Shown: positions 40,948 to 50,533, numbered from the stretch's first letter. The stretch is 64,000 nt of DNA from Streptomyces sp. APSN-46.1 (GCF_022815725.1 NZ_JALGRF010000012.1:124001-188000); one strand, 5' to 3'. Made by a program: numbers and translations. Notes: generated from the sequence alone by a model not told the origin.

Positions 40948-43221
40948 ATGAGCCACAAGTCCAGCGCCGGTCCCACCGAGGTCCCCGCCCAGCTCCCGTC
41001 TCACACGTCGGCCGCGACGCCCGCGCCGCCGGCCTCCGCAGGTGCGCGCATCGGCTCCCTCGCCGCGCACCGGCCCCAGGTCGGCTTCAACGCCGAGCTC
41101 GCCCCCGACCTCGACTCCGATCCGGACGCCTACGAGGACGGCGAGGGCGCCGAGCTGCCCCCCGGGCGGTTCCTGGACCGGGAGCGCAGCTGGCTCGCGT
41201 TCAACGAGCGGGTGCTGGAACTCGCCGAGGACCCGGCGACCCCGCTGCTGGAGCGCGCCAACTTCCTGGCGATCTTCGCGAGCAACCTCGACGAGTTCTT
41301 CATGGTCCGCGTGGCCGGCCTCAAGCGGCGCATCGCGACCGGCGTGGCCACCCGCTCCGCCTCGGGCCTCCAGCCCCGCGAGGTACTGGACCTGATCTGG
41401 ACGCGTTCGCGCGAGCTCATGGCCCGGCACGCCGCCTGCTACCAGCAGGACATCGCCCCGCAGCTCGCCGAGGAGGGCATCCACCTCATCCGGTGGCCCG
41501 ACCTCACCGAGAAGGAGCAGGCCCGCCTCTTCACGCTGTTCCGGAACCAGATCTTCCCGGTGCTGACCCCGCTGGCCGTGGACCCCGCGCACCCCTTCCC
41601 GTACATCTCGGGGCTGTCGCTGAACCTGGCCGTCGTCGTACGCAACCCCGTGAGCGGCCACCGCCACTTCGCCCGGGTCAAGGTCCCGCCGCTCCTGTCG
41701 CGCTTCCTGGAGGCCTCGCCGCAGCGCTACGTCCCGCTGGAGGACGTCATCGCCGCGCACCTGGAGGAGCTCTTCCCCGGCATGGAGGTGCTCGCGCACC
41801 ACATGTTCCGGGTCACGCGCAACGAGGACCTGGAGGTCGAGGAGGACGACGCCGAGAACCTGCTCCAGGCCCTGGAGAAGGAGCTCATGCGGCGCCGCTT
41901 CGGCCCGCCCGTGCGCCTGGAGGTCGAGGAGTCCATCGACCCCGGCGTCCTGGACCTGCTGGTGCAGGAGCTGAACGTGTCCGCCGCCGAGGTGTACCCG
42001 CTGCCCGGGCCGCTGGACCTGACGGCCCTCTTCCGCATCGCCTCGCTGGACCGGCCCGAGCTGAAGTACCCGAAGTTCGTCGCCGGCACGCACCGGGACC
42101 TCGCCGAGGTCGAGTCGGCGCACGCCCCCGACATCTTCGCCGCCCTGCGCGAGCGCGACGTCCTGCTGCACCACCCGTACGACTCCTTCTCCACCTCGGT
42201 GCAGGCCTTCCTGGAGCAGGCCGCCGCCGACCCGGACGTCCTGGCGATCAAGCAGACGCTGTACCGGACCTCCGGCGACTCCCCGATAGTCGACGCCCTG
42301 ATCGACGCCGCCGAGTCCGGCAAGCAGGTCCTCGTACTCGTCGAGATCAAGGCCCGCTTCGACGAGCAGGCCAACATCAAGTGGGCGCGCAAGCTGGAGG
42401 AGTCCGGCTGCCACGTCGTCTACGGCCTGGTCGGCCTGAAGACCCACTGCAAGCTGTCGCTCGTCGTCCGCCAGGAGGGCGACCAGCTGCGCCGCTACGC
42501 GCACGTGGGCACCGGCAACTACCACCCCAAGACCGCCCGGCTCTACGAGGACCTCGGCCTGCTCACCGCCGATCCGCAGGTCGGCGCGGACCTCTCCGAC
42601 CTCTTCAACCGGCTGTCCGGCTATTCGCGCCGCGAGACCTACCGCCGGCTGATGGTGGCACCCCGCTCGCTGCGCGACGGGCTGATCGCGCGGATCGACA
42701 AGGAGGCCGACCACCACCGGGCCGGCCGCCCCGCGTCCGTGCGCCTGAAGATGAACTCGATCGTCGACGAGGCCCTCATCGACTCCCTGTACCGCGCCTC
42801 CCAGGCGGGAGTCCCGGTCGACATCTGGGTCCGCGGCATCTGTGCCGTGCGCCCCGGCGTCCCCGGGCTGTCGGAGAACATCAGGGTCCGCTCGATCCTC
42901 GGCCGCTTCCTGGAGCACTCCCGGGTCTTCGCCTTCGGCAACGGCGGCGAACCCGAGGTGTGGATCGGCAGCGCCGACATGATGCACCGCAACCTCGACC
43001 GCCGCATCGAGGCACTGGTCAGGGTCGCCGACCCGGCCCACCGCGCGGCACTGGACCGACTGCTGGAGACGGGCATGTCCGACGCCACCACCTCCTGGCA
43101 CCTCGGGCCGGACGGCGAGTGGACCCGGCACAGCACGGACGCCGACGGCCAGCCGCTGCGGCACGTACAGGAGATGCTCATAGACGCCCGGAGGCGCCGG
43201 CGTGGCTCAGCCAAACCATGA
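40948..43221 (+). CDS. ppk: Polyphosphate kinase 1
   Basis: Ppk reversibly polymerises the gamma-phosphate of ATP into inorganic polyphosphate. The 757-residue protein has a disordered N-terminus of about 70 residues, then the PPK1 N-domain (from FLDRERSWLAFNERVL), head domain, and the phospholipase-D-like C domains. The phospho-acceptor histidine is in LKTHCKL, followed by HVGTGNYHP. I chose ATG at 40948 because GGAG lies 4 nt upstream and the frame before it is low-complexity. Its 3' end overlaps the CHAD gene by 20 nt. Confidence 0.94.
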   Translation: MSHKSSAGPTEVPAQLPSHTSAATPAPPASAGARIGSLAAHRPQVGFNAELAPDLDSDPDAYEDGEGAELPPGRFLDRERSWLAFNERVLELAEDPATPLLERANFLAIFASNLDEFFMVRVAGLKRRIATGVATRSASGLQPREVLDLIWTRSRELMARHAACYQQDIAPQLAEEGIHLIRWPDLTEKEQARLFTLFRNQIFPVLTPLAVDPAHPFPYISGLSLNLAVVVRNPVSGHRHFARVKVPPLLSRFLEASPQRYVPLEDVIAAHLEELFPGMEVLAHHMFRVTRNEDLEVEEDDAENLLQALEKELMRRRFGPPVRLEVEESIDPGVLDLLVQELNVSAAEVYPLPGPLDLTALFRIASLDRPELKYPKFVAGTHRDLAEVESAHAPDIFAALRERDVLLHHPYDSFSTSVQAFLEQAAADPDVLAIKQTLYRTSGDSPIVDALIDAAESGKQVLVLVEIKARFDEQANIKWARKLEESGCHVVYGLVGLKTHCKLSLVVRQEGDQLRRYAHVGTGNYHPKTARLYEDLGLLTADPQVGADLSDLFNRLSGYSRRETYRRLMVAPRSLRDGLIARIDKEADHHRAGRPASVRLKMNSIVDEALIDSLYRASQAGVPVDIWVRGICAVRPGVPGLSENIRVRSILGRFLEHSRVFAFGNGGEPEVWIGSADMMHRNLDRRIEALVRVADPAHRAALDRLLETGMSDATTSWHLGPDGEWTRHSTDADGQPLRHVQEMLIDARRRRRGSAKP

Positions 43222-44170
43222 CCTGATGGCGGGTACCGCCGGTACCGCGGGTGACGCGCTCGGCGCGTACCTGCGGGCCCAGGCCACCGCGTTCCTGCGC
43301 GCGATGCGCCTACACGACGAGAGGGCGGCGAACGGGGCCGACACGGCGGGGGAGAACGAGGCGGCGCGCGGCCTGCGGGGGGCCGCGCGCCGTATCTCGG
43401 GCTCACTGGCCACCTTCCGGGTGGTCACCGAATCCGCGTGGGCCGACGCGCTGCGCACCGAGCTGGTGTGGCTGTCGTCCACGCTCGCCGACGAGCACGC
43501 GTACGCGGCCCGGCTGCAGCGCCTGATGGACGCGCTGCACCGGCTCTCGGGCTCGCCCGAGGTACCGGCTCCGCGCGGCACGGCGGGGGCTCTGGCGGTG
43601 GGCTCGGCGCGGGCGGGGGCGCTGCTGGAGCGCCAGCTGACCCTGGCCCGTACCCGCGCGCACTCGGCGACCCTCCAGGCGCTGGGCTCCTCCCGCTTCC
43701 ACGCGGTGGCGGACGCGGTGGCGGTGCTGGCCTCGGAGGTCCCGCTGGACCCGGTCGCCGCGCGGGGCCGGGTGGGGGAGGTACTGATCCCCTTGGCGGC
43801 GGTGGCCGAATCCCGCCTGTCGGCGGCCGTCTCCGCGCTGCCGCTCCCCGCGGGCACCACCCCGTACTCCCCGCACGAGGACGGGGCCTGGCACGAGGTA
43901 CGCCGGCTGCTGCGGGTCCACCGGTACGCCCGGGAGGCGCTGGGCGAGGACGTCACCCGGCTCGCGGCGGCGGGCGAGGCCCTGGACCACCACCGGGACG
44001 CGGCCGAGGCGGCCGCCGCCTCGGCGACGGCGGCCCGCACCCCCCGCATCGCCCCGGCCACGGCCTACGCCCTCGGCGTCCTGCACGCCGACCAACGCCA
44101 CGAGGTCGAAGCCTCCCGCACAACCTTCCACACCCTCTGGCACCCCAATTCCAGCCTCGCCGGCGTTTGA
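43202..44170 (+). CDS. CHAD domain protein
   Basis: This 322-residue all-helical protein has two four-helix halves. CHAD domains are rich in conserved His/Arg/Lys and bind polyphosphate; here conserved basic helices include RLHDERAANG, RRISGSLATFRVVT and RRLLRVHRYAREALG. The start GTG lies 20 nt inside the ppk gene, so expression is coupled to polyphosphate synthesis. The last residues (SSLAGV) and the stop codon come from a dispersed repeat copy, which suggests the original C-terminus has been replaced. Confidence 0.88.
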   Translation: MAQPNHDLMAGTAGTAGDALGAYLRAQATAFLRAMRLHDERAANGADTAGENEAARGLRGAARRISGSLATFRVVTESAWADALRTELVWLSSTLADEHAYAARLQRLMDALHRLSGSPEVPAPRGTAGALAVGSARAGALLERQLTLARTRAHSATLQALGSSRFHAVADAVAVLASEVPLDPVAARGRVGEVLIPLAAVAESRLSAAVSALPLPAGTTPYSPHEDGAWHEVRRLLRVHRYAREALGEDVTRLAAAGEALDHHRDAAEAAAASATAARTPRIAPATAYALGVLHADQRHEVEASRTTFHTLWHPNSSLAGV

Positions 44171-44250
44171 GGCGTGGGGGTCCCCCCGGACGGAGTCTGG
44201 GGGAGGGTCTGGGGCGGAGCCCCAGGAAGCCGGGGGCAGCCCGGGGCCGC
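44151..44250. repeat. Dispersed Streptomyces intergenic repeat, copy 3
   Basis: This contains the core CGCCGGCGTTTGAGGCG (here supplying the CHAD stop codon), GGGGCGGAGCCCC and a degenerate CCGGGGGCAGCCCGG stem. It is opposite in orientation to copies 1 and 2, and ends about 40 nt before the PHO box of pstS. Confidence 0.8.
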
Positions 44251-44288
44251 CAGCGCAGCCAGCGCCGCACCCCAGGCGGTCCGCCACG

Positions 44289-44328
44289 GTTCACCGTCCG
44301 TTCACCAACCGCCGCCGACGGCTTCACC
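44289..44328 (+). promoter_or_regulatory. PHO box of the pst operon
   Basis: GTTCACC occurs at 44289 and 44300, exactly 11 nt apart. A further TTCACC unit stands in register at 44322 and a degenerate unit at 44311. This is the classic PhoP direct-repeat operator of Streptomyces. TAATTT at 44338-44343 is a suitable -10, placing the last PHO unit over the -35 position as expected for activation under phosphate starvation. Confidence 0.88.
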
Positions 44329-44467
44329 TGCTCGGCCTAATTTCGACAGTGCACGGTGCGAGCCGCGACCGAAACACCGCGACCCACACCCCACAACCCG
44401 TAGTCCTCTTCGCACGCCGCCCCGATACAGAAAGCGGCCGGCGGCTTCTGGAAGGAACACCCGAACA

Positions 44468-45610
44468 GTGAAGCTTCAGCGCAAGAACCGGCTCCGCGCC
44501 TCCGCCCTCGGTGCTCTCGTCGTGTCCAGCGCCCTGGTCCTCACGGCGTGCGGCTCGGACGACAACACCAAGACCGGTGCCAACGGCACGGCGAAGGCCT
44601 CGGCGCCCGCCGCGGGCGACGTCAAGTGCGACGACGCCAAGGGCCAGCTGCTGGCCGCCGGCTCGACGGCGCAGAAGAACGCGATGGACCTGTGGGTCAA
44701 GGGCTTCCAGGCCGCCTGCCCGGGCGTGGAGATCAACTACCAGGCCATCGGCTCCGGTGGCGGTATCACCAAGTTCAACCAGGGCCAGGTCGCCTTCGCC
44801 GGCACCGACTCCGCGCTCAAGGAGAACGAGGTCGCCGACTCGCAGAAGATCTGCACCGGCGGCCAGGGCATCAACCTCCCGATGGTCGGCGGCCCCGTCG
44901 CCATCGGCTACAACCTGAGCGGCGTCGACAACCTGGTCCTGGACGCTCCCACGCTGGCCAAGATCTTCGACTCGAAGATCACCAAGTGGGACGACGAGGC
45001 CATCAAGAAGCTGAACCCGGGCGTCACGCTTCCCGCCACCGCCATCCAGGCCTTCCACCGCTCGGACGAGTCCGGCACCACCCAGAACCTGGGCAAGTAC
45101 CTGAGCGAGGCCGCCCCGGCCGAGTGGACGTACGACCCGAAGGCGAAGTCCTGGCCCGCCGCCGGCGGCCAGGCCGCCAACGGCTCCTCCTCCGTCGCCT
45201 CCAACGTCAAGAGCACCGAAGGCGCCATCGGCTACTTCGAGCTCTCGTACGCGAAGTCCGGCAACATCAAGGCCGTGAGCCTGAACACGGGCGCCGCCGC
45301 CCCGGTCGCGGCCACCAGCGAGAACGCCTCCAAGGCGATCGCCGCCGCCAAGATCAAGGGCACCGGCAACGACCTGGCGCTCAGCCTCGACTACAAGACC
45401 AAGGCCGAGGGCGCCTACCCGCTCGTCCTGGTGACGTACGAGGTCGTCTGCGACAAGGGCAACAAGGCCGCGACCCTGCCGACCCTGAAGGCCTTCCTCA
45501 ACTACGCCATCAGCGACGCGGGCCAGAAGGTCCTCACCGACGCCCACTACGCGCCCATCCCGGCCGAGATCACGGCCAAGGTCCGCGCGATCGTCCCCAC
45601 CCTCTCCTGA
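44468..45610 (+). CDS. pstS: Phosphate-binding lipoprotein of the Pst ABC transporter
   Basis: PstS captures phosphate outside the membrane for PstCA. The 380-residue protein has a lipoprotein signal peptide with lipobox LTAC (C28), a Ser/Thr/Ala linker, and a class-II binding-protein fold with the phosphate-contacting loops AAGSTAQ, SGGGITKFNQGQVAFAGTDS (within limits of alignment by eye), and SDESGTTQN. The GTG start follows AAGGAA by about 11 nt. It is the first gene of pstSCAB with a strong PHO box about 140-180 nt upstream. Confidence 0.96.
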   Translation: MKLQRKNRLRASALGALVVSSALVLTACGSDDNTKTGANGTAKASAPAAGDVKCDDAKGQLLAAGSTAQKNAMDLWVKGFQAACPGVEINYQAIGSGGGITKFNQGQVAFAGTDSALKENEVADSQKICTGGQGINLPMVGGPVAIGYNLSGVDNLVLDAPTLAKIFDSKITKWDDEAIKKLNPGVTLPATAIQAFHRSDESGTTQNLGKYLSEAAPAEWTYDPKAKSWPAAGGQAANGSSSVASNVKSTEGAIGYFELSYAKSGNIKAVSLNTGAAAPVAATSENASKAIAAAKIKGTGNDLALSLDYKTKAEGAYPLVLVTYEVVCDKGNKAATLPTLKAFLNYAISDAGQKVLTDAHYAPIPAEITAKVRAIVPTLS

Positions 45611-45699
45611 CCCACCGCGGCCGGCCCCGCAACCGCAGGGCCGGCCGCCATCCGGTGCACCGCCGCCTGGAGCGCAAGCTCCGCAGACCGGAGAAACCC

Positions 45700-46710
45700 A
45701 TGGACATGGCTGACATAGCTACACAACCCGCACAGTCGAACCTGCCACCGTCGACACCCCGCGCCTCCGGCGCGCGACGCGGCACAGGCCGTGCAGGCGA
45801 CCGGATCTTCCTTGGCCTGTCCAAGGGATCCGGCATCACCCTGCTCGTGATCATGGCCGCCATCGCGGCCTTCCTCACCTATCGGACGGTGCTCGCGCTC
45901 TCCGAGAACGAGGGGAACTTCCTCACCACCTCCGAGTGGAACCCGGCCGGCAACCCGCCGGTCTTCGGCATCGCCGTCCTCGCCTTCGGCACGATCGTCA
46001 GCTCGGTCATCGCGATGGCCATCGCCGTCCCGGTCGCCATCGGCATCGCGCTGTTCATCTCGCACTACGCCCCGCGCAAGCTCGCGGGGCCGCTCGGCTA
46101 CGTCGTGGACCTGCTGGCCGCCGTACCGAGCATCATCTACGGCCTCTGGGGCGCGGTCTTCCTGGTCCCGTACCTGGGCGGCCTGAACAAGTGGCTCGAC
46201 CAGTTCCTGGGCTGGACGTACATCTTCGAGCGGACCTCCGAAGGCGTGGCCCGCAACATCTTCACCGTCGGCATCCTGCTGGCCATCATGGTCCTGCCGA
46301 TCATCACGAACGTCACGCGCGAGGTCTTCCTCCAGGCGCCCAAGGCGCACGAAGAGGCCGCTCTGGCCCTCGGCGCCACGCGCTGGGAAGTCATCCGCAT
46401 CGCGGTCCTGCCCTTCGGCCGCTCCGGAATCATCAGCGCCTCCATGCTCGGCCTCGGCCGCGCACTGGGCGAGACGATGGCCGTCGCCGTCGTCCTCTCC
46501 CCGAGCTTCCTGATCTCCGGCCACCTGCTGGACCCGGGCGGCGGAACGTTCGCCCAGAACATCGCCGCGAAGTTCAACGAGGCGGACGAATTCGGCCGTG
46601 ACGCGCTCATCGCCTCCGGCCTCGTCCTCTTCCTCATCACCCTGCTGGTCAACGGCGCCGCCCGCCTCATCATCGCGCGCCGCAAGGAGTACTCGGGGGC
46701 CAACGCATGA
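45700..46710 (+). CDS. pstC: Phosphate ABC transporter permease PstC
   Basis: PstC, with PstA, forms the membrane channel. The 336-residue protein has a hydrophilic N-terminus (1-40), about six transmembrane helices and the permease EAA loop HEEAALALGATRWEVI, which docks to PstB. The start ATG at 45700 has GGAG 7 nt upstream. Its stop overlaps the pstA start (ATGA). Confidence 0.95.
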   Translation: MDMADIATQPAQSNLPPSTPRASGARRGTGRAGDRIFLGLSKGSGITLLVIMAAIAAFLTYRTVLALSENEGNFLTTSEWNPAGNPPVFGIAVLAFGTIVSSVIAMAIAVPVAIGIALFISHYAPRKLAGPLGYVVDLLAAVPSIIYGLWGAVFLVPYLGGLNKWLDQFLGWTYIFERTSEGVARNIFTVGILLAIMVLPIITNVTREVFLQAPKAHEEAALALGATRWEVIRIAVLPFGRSGIISASMLGLGRALGETMAVAVVLSPSFLISGHLLDPGGGTFAQNIAAKFNEADEFGRDALIASGLVLFLITLLVNGAARLIIARRKEYSGANA

Positions 46711-47780
46711 GCCAGCTCGTACAGGAGCGGCGGCCCGCCCCCGCCCTCGACCCGACCTCCCTGGCCCACGCCCGGCTGCCCCGCTGGGCACCGGCCGCCA
46801 TCGCCGTCGGCTCGGTCGCCGTGGCCACGGGCCTCGGCCTGGCCGCCGGCTGGCACAGCAAGATCCAGTGGGGCATGATCGCCGCGCTGCTCTTCGTGAC
46901 CGCCAACTACGCGATCACCAGCAAGGTCGAAGGCCGCCGCCAGGCGAAGGACCGCGTCGCCACCAGCGTCGTCTGGGTCTGCTTCGCCCTGGCCATCGTG
47001 CCGCTGGCGTCGCTGGCCTGGATCACGATCAGCAAGGGCGTCAAGGTCCTCGACCCGTACTTCCTGACCCACTCGATGAGCGGCCTGCTCGACGTCGAAG
47101 CCGGTGGCGGTATCTACCACGCCCTGCTCGGCACCCTGGAGCAGGTGGGCATAGCGACACTGATCGCCGCGCCGATCGGCATGTTCACGGCGGTCTACCT
47201 GGTCGAGTACGGCCGCGGGAAGCTCGCCAAGGCGGTCACCTTCTTCGTCGACGTCATGACCGGCATCCCCTCGATCGTCGCGGGCCTGTTCGTCCTCGCC
47301 ACCTGGACTCTGATGCTGGGCTTCGGGCCCTCCGGATTCGCGGGTGCGATGGCCCTGGCGATCCTGATGATGCCCGTCGTCGTCCGCTCCACCGAGGAGA
47401 TGCTCAAGCTCGTCCCGAACGAACTCCGCGAGGCGTCCCTCGCCCTCGGAGTCCCGAAGTGGCGCACCATCCTGAAGGTGGTCATCCCCACGGCCATCGG
47501 CGGCATCACCACCGGCGTGATGCTCGCCGTCGCCCGCATCACGGGTGAGACCGCCCCGGTGCTGCTGCTCGTCTTCGGTACGAAGCTGATCAATCCGAAC
47601 CCCTTCGAAGGCGCCCAGTCGTCGCTCCCGCTCTACGTGTACGAGCAGTACTCCGTAGGCACCGACGCCTCGATGGACCGGGCATGGGCCGCAGCGCTCG
47701 TCCTGATCGCCTTCGTCATGATCCTCAACCTGGTGGCCCGCGGCATCGCCCGCTGGAAGGCCCCGAAGACCGGTCGCTGA
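46707..47780 (+). CDS. pstA: Phosphate ABC transporter permease PstA
   Basis: This 357-residue permease has about eight hydrophobic segments: two extra N-terminal helices (about 32-75) precede the usual six. The EAA loop LREASLALGVPKWRTI is present. The ATG overlaps the pstC stop by four bases, so translation is coupled. It is followed after 31 nt by pstB. Confidence 0.95.
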   Translation: MSQLVQERRPAPALDPTSLAHARLPRWAPAAIAVGSVAVATGLGLAAGWHSKIQWGMIAALLFVTANYAITSKVEGRRQAKDRVATSVVWVCFALAIVPLASLAWITISKGVKVLDPYFLTHSMSGLLDVEAGGGIYHALLGTLEQVGIATLIAAPIGMFTAVYLVEYGRGKLAKAVTFFVDVMTGIPSIVAGLFVLATWTLMLGFGPSGFAGAMALAILMMPVVVRSTEEMLKLVPNELREASLALGVPKWRTILKVVIPTAIGGITTGVMLAVARITGETAPVLLLVFGTKLINPNPFEGAQSSLPLYVYEQYSVGTDASMDRAWAAALVLIAFVMILNLVARGIARWKAPKTGR

Positions 47781-47811
47781 CGCGACGTGTATGAAAGCGA
47801 AGTGACCCCTC

Positions 47812-48588
47812 ATGGCTAAGCGAATCGACGTCAGCGGACTCTCGGCCTTCTACGGCACCCACAAGGCCATCGACGACATCTCGATGACCGTGGAACCCCG
47901 CTCCGTGACCGCCTTCATCGGCCCGTCCGGCTGCGGCAAGTCCACCTTCCTGCGCACCCTCAACCGCATGCACGAGGTCACCCCCGGCGGCCGCGTCGAG
48001 GGCAAGGTCCTGCTGGACGACGAGAACCTGTACGGCCCCGGCGTGGACCCGGTCGCGGTCCGCCGCACGGTCGGCATGGTCTTCCAGCGCCCGAACCCCT
48101 TCCCCACCATGTCGATCTTCGACAACGTGGCGGCGGGCCTGCGCCTGAACGGCAACTTCAAGAAGTCCGAGCTCGGGGACATCGTCGAGAAGTCCCTCAA
48201 GGGCGCCAACCTCTGGAACGAGGTCAAGGACCGCCTGAACAAGCCCGGCTCCGGCCTCTCCGGCGGCCAGCAGCAGCGACTGTGCATCGCCCGCGCCATC
48301 GCGGTCGAGCCGCAGGTGCTGCTCATGGACGAGCCCTGCTCGGCCCTGGACCCGATCTCCACCCTCGCCATCGAGGACCTGATCGGCGAGCTCAAGGAGC
48401 GCTTCACGATCGTCATCGTGACGCACAACATGCAGCAGGCGGCCCGCGTCTCGGACCGCACCGCCTTCTTCAACCTCTCGGCCGTCGGCCAGCCCGGCAA
48501 GCTCATCGAGCTCGACGACACGGAGCGGATCTTCGCCAACCCGTCCGTCCAGGCGACCGAGGACTACATCTCGGGCCGCTTCGGCTAA
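47812..48588 (+). CDS. pstB: Phosphate ABC transporter ATPase PstB
   Basis: This 258-residue ATP-hydrolysing subunit has Walker A GPSGCGKST (37-45), the Q-loop near MVFQRPNPFP, ABC signature LSGGQQQR, Walker B VLLMDEPCSALD and the H-loop histidine in IVIVTHNMQQA. Length is standard. It is the last gene of pstSCAB; a strong terminator follows about 65 nt downstream. Confidence 0.96.
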   Translation: MAKRIDVSGLSAFYGTHKAIDDISMTVEPRSVTAFIGPSGCGKSTFLRTLNRMHEVTPGGRVEGKVLLDDENLYGPGVDPVAVRRTVGMVFQRPNPFPTMSIFDNVAAGLRLNGNFKKSELGDIVEKSLKGANLWNEVKDRLNKPGSGLSGGQQQRLCIARAIAVEPQVLLMDEPCSALDPISTLAIEDLIGELKERFTIVIVTHNMQQAARVSDRTAFFNLSAVGQPGKLIELDDTERIFANPSVQATEDYISGRFG

Positions 48589-48651
48589 ACCCGGACCCCT
48601 GGATGTACTGAGACGTCCTGCGGTGCTGCATGGCGGTGCCACCGCACGGCG

Positions 48652-48693
48652 AAAGGGCCGGCTCCCCCTGGGTGGGGGGAGCCGGCCCGCTTT
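48652..48693. terminator. Terminator between pstB and the pit gene
   Basis: GGGCCGGCTCCCCC (48655-48668) pairs with GGGGGAGCCGGCCC (ending 48688) over a short loop, and the flanking AAA/TTT extend it. It lies between convergent operons and can serve both. Confidence 0.88.
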
Positions 48694-48717
48694 CGTTTCC
48701 CGCGTCCGGTGGTCTTC

Positions 48718-48764
48718 GTCCGACTACATCCGACTACGTCCTACTATCCGACTACGTCCGACTA
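48718..48764. repeat. Short CCGACTACGT direct repeats at the pit stop codon
   Basis: Four to five imperfect 10-bp units of CCGACTACGT span the last codon and stop (48762-48764) of the pit gene. Confidence 0.6.
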
Positions 48765-49760
48765 GACGAGGGCCAGGTCCACGATCCAGAAGCTGAGCGC
48801 GGCGACCAGGGCCGCGGCCGGCATGGTGATGAACCAGCCCAGGATGATGTTCTTGGCGACGCCCCAGCGGACCGCGTTCACCCGCTTCGTCGCGCCCACA
48901 CCCATGATCGCCGAGGTGATGACGTGGGTGGTGGAGATCGGCGCCTGGTACAGGTAGGACGCGGTGTACATGATCGACGCGCCCGTCGTCTCGGCGGCGA
49001 AGCCCTGCGGCGGGTCGAGCTCGATGATCTTGCGGCCGAGGGTGCGCATGATGCGCCAGCCACCCGCGTACGTACCCAGCGAGAGCATCACCGCGCACGC
49101 GATCTTGACCCATACCGGGATCGGCGCGTCGGAGCTCTGGACATCGGCGATGACCAGGGCCATCACCACGATGCCCATGGTCTTCTGGGCGTCCTGGAGG
49201 CCGTGGCCGAGGGCCATGGCGGCCGCGGACACGGTCTGGGCCATCCGGAAGCCGCGCTTGGCCTTGTGCGGGTTGGACCTGCGGAAGATCCACATGATCG
49301 CGACCATCACCAGATAGCCCACGAACAGCCCGACGAGGGGCGAGACGAACATCGGGATGACGACCTTGTCGAGCACCCCCGACCAGATGACGCCGATCCC
49401 GCCCGCCAGCGCCGCTCCCACCATGCCCCCGAAGAGCGCGTGCGAGGAGGACGAGGGCAGACCGAAGTACCAGGTGATCAGGTTCCAGACGATCGCACCG
49501 ACCAGCGCGGAGAAGAGGATCCACATCCCCCGGTCGCCGGACGGCGTCTCGATGAGCCCCTTGCTGACCGTCTTGGCCACGCCGCTGCCCAGGAAGGCGC
49601 CGGCGAGGTTCATCACGGCGGCCATCGCGAGCGCGACCCGCGGCGTCAGCGCCCGCGTCGAGACGGAGGTCGCGATCGCGTTCGCGGAGTCGTGAAAACC
49701 ATTCGTATACGTAAAGCCGAGCGCGACACCGATGGTCACGATCAGGGCGAAGGTGTCCAC
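48762..49760 (-). CDS. pit: Low-affinity inorganic phosphate transporter (PiT family)
   Basis: This 332-residue membrane protein of the PiT family takes up metal-phosphate with protons. The two family signatures are present: GFHDSANAIATSV near the N-terminus and GHGLQDAQKTMG in the second half, within about ten hydrophobic helices. The gene lies 5 nt downstream of the PhoU-like gene, and the two are surely one operon. It is convergent with pstB. Confidence 0.94.
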   Translation of the reverse strand: MDTFALIVTIGVALGFTYTNGFHDSANAIATSVSTRALTPRVALAMAAVMNLAGAFLGSGVAKTVSKGLIETPSGDRGMWILFSALVGAIVWNLITWYFGLPSSSSHALFGGMVGAALAGGIGVIWSGVLDKVVIPMFVSPLVGLFVGYLVMVAIMWIFRRSNPHKAKRGFRMAQTVSAAAMALGHGLQDAQKTMGIVVMALVIADVQSSDAPIPVWVKIACAVMLSLGTYAGGWRIMRTLGRKIIELDPPQGFAAETTGASIMYTASYLYQAPISTTHVITSAIMGVGATKRVNAVRWGVAKNIILGWFITMPAAALVAALSFWIVDLALV

Positions 49761-49765
49761 GAGGT

Positions 49766-50386
49766 TCAGGACTCCTTGACCGCGATGGTCTCCACCGTGT
49801 TCGCGACGTGCTCGAACGCGTCGGCGGCCTCTTCGAGCACATCGACGATCTGCTTGAGCTTCAGCACCTCGATGGCGTCGTACTTGCCGTTGAAGAGCTG
49901 GGCGAGCAGCTTGCGGTGGATCTGGTCGGCCTGGTTCTCAAGGCGGTTGACCTCGATCCAGTACTCGGTCAGGTTGTCCATGGTCCGCAGGTGCGGCATG
50001 GCTTCGGCGGTCAGCTCGGCCGCGCGCGCCAGCACCTCGATCTGCTGCTCGACGCCCTTGGGGAGCTCCTCCACGTTGTAGAGGACGACCAGGTCGACCG
50101 CCTCCTCCATGAAGTCCATGATGTCGTCGAGCGACGAGGCGAGCTTGTAGATGTCCTCGCGGTCGAACGGCGTGATGAAGGAGGAGTTCAGCTGGTGGAA
50201 GATCGCGTGGGTCGCGTCGTCTCCCGCGTGCTCCGCCGCCCGCATCCGCTCCGCGATCTCGGCCCGGGCGGAGGAATCCGCCCCGAGCAGTTCCATCAGG
50301 AGCTTGGAGCCCGTGACGATGTTGTCCGCGGATGCGGCGAACATGTCGTAGAAGCTCGTCTCCCTGGGGGTCAGACGAAATCGCAC
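49766..50386 (-). CDS. DUF47 family PhoU-like protein
   Basis: This 206-residue all-helical protein of the DUF47/PhoU-like family typically partners PiT transporters. Acidic metal-binding-like pairs (EHAGDDATHAI, DREDIYKLASSLDDIMDF, EEAADAFEHVAN) are present. The GTG start has GAGGACC upstream. A possible -10 TAGCAT lies on this strand at 50424-50429. It is co-transcribed with pit, 5 nt apart, and probably modulates its activity. Confidence 0.92.
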   Translation of the reverse strand: MRFRLTPRETSFYDMFAASADNIVTGSKLLMELLGADSSARAEIAERMRAAEHAGDDATHAIFHQLNSSFITPFDREDIYKLASSLDDIMDFMEEAVDLVVLYNVEELPKGVEQQIEVLARAAELTAEAMPHLRTMDNLTEYWIEVNRLENQADQIHRKLLAQLFNGKYDAIEVLKLKQIVDVLEEAADAFEHVANTVETIAVKES

Positions 50387-50533
50387 GTGAGGTCCTCGGG
50401 GTGCATTGGATTCGGTCAGGCTGATGCTAGGCGCATCACCCGGCGAGGGCTAACCGGCGGTTCCCCAGTGTCCTCCATCAGGCACAGTGGGCGGCACGGC
50501 CCCCTGCCCGTTCGACGGGGGCCCAGTATCCTC

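Noticed and set aside
40857..43226. A 789-codon frame and a 772-codon antisense frame over ppk
   Set aside because: Both are shadows of ppk; only the ppk frame shows the PPK1 motifs.
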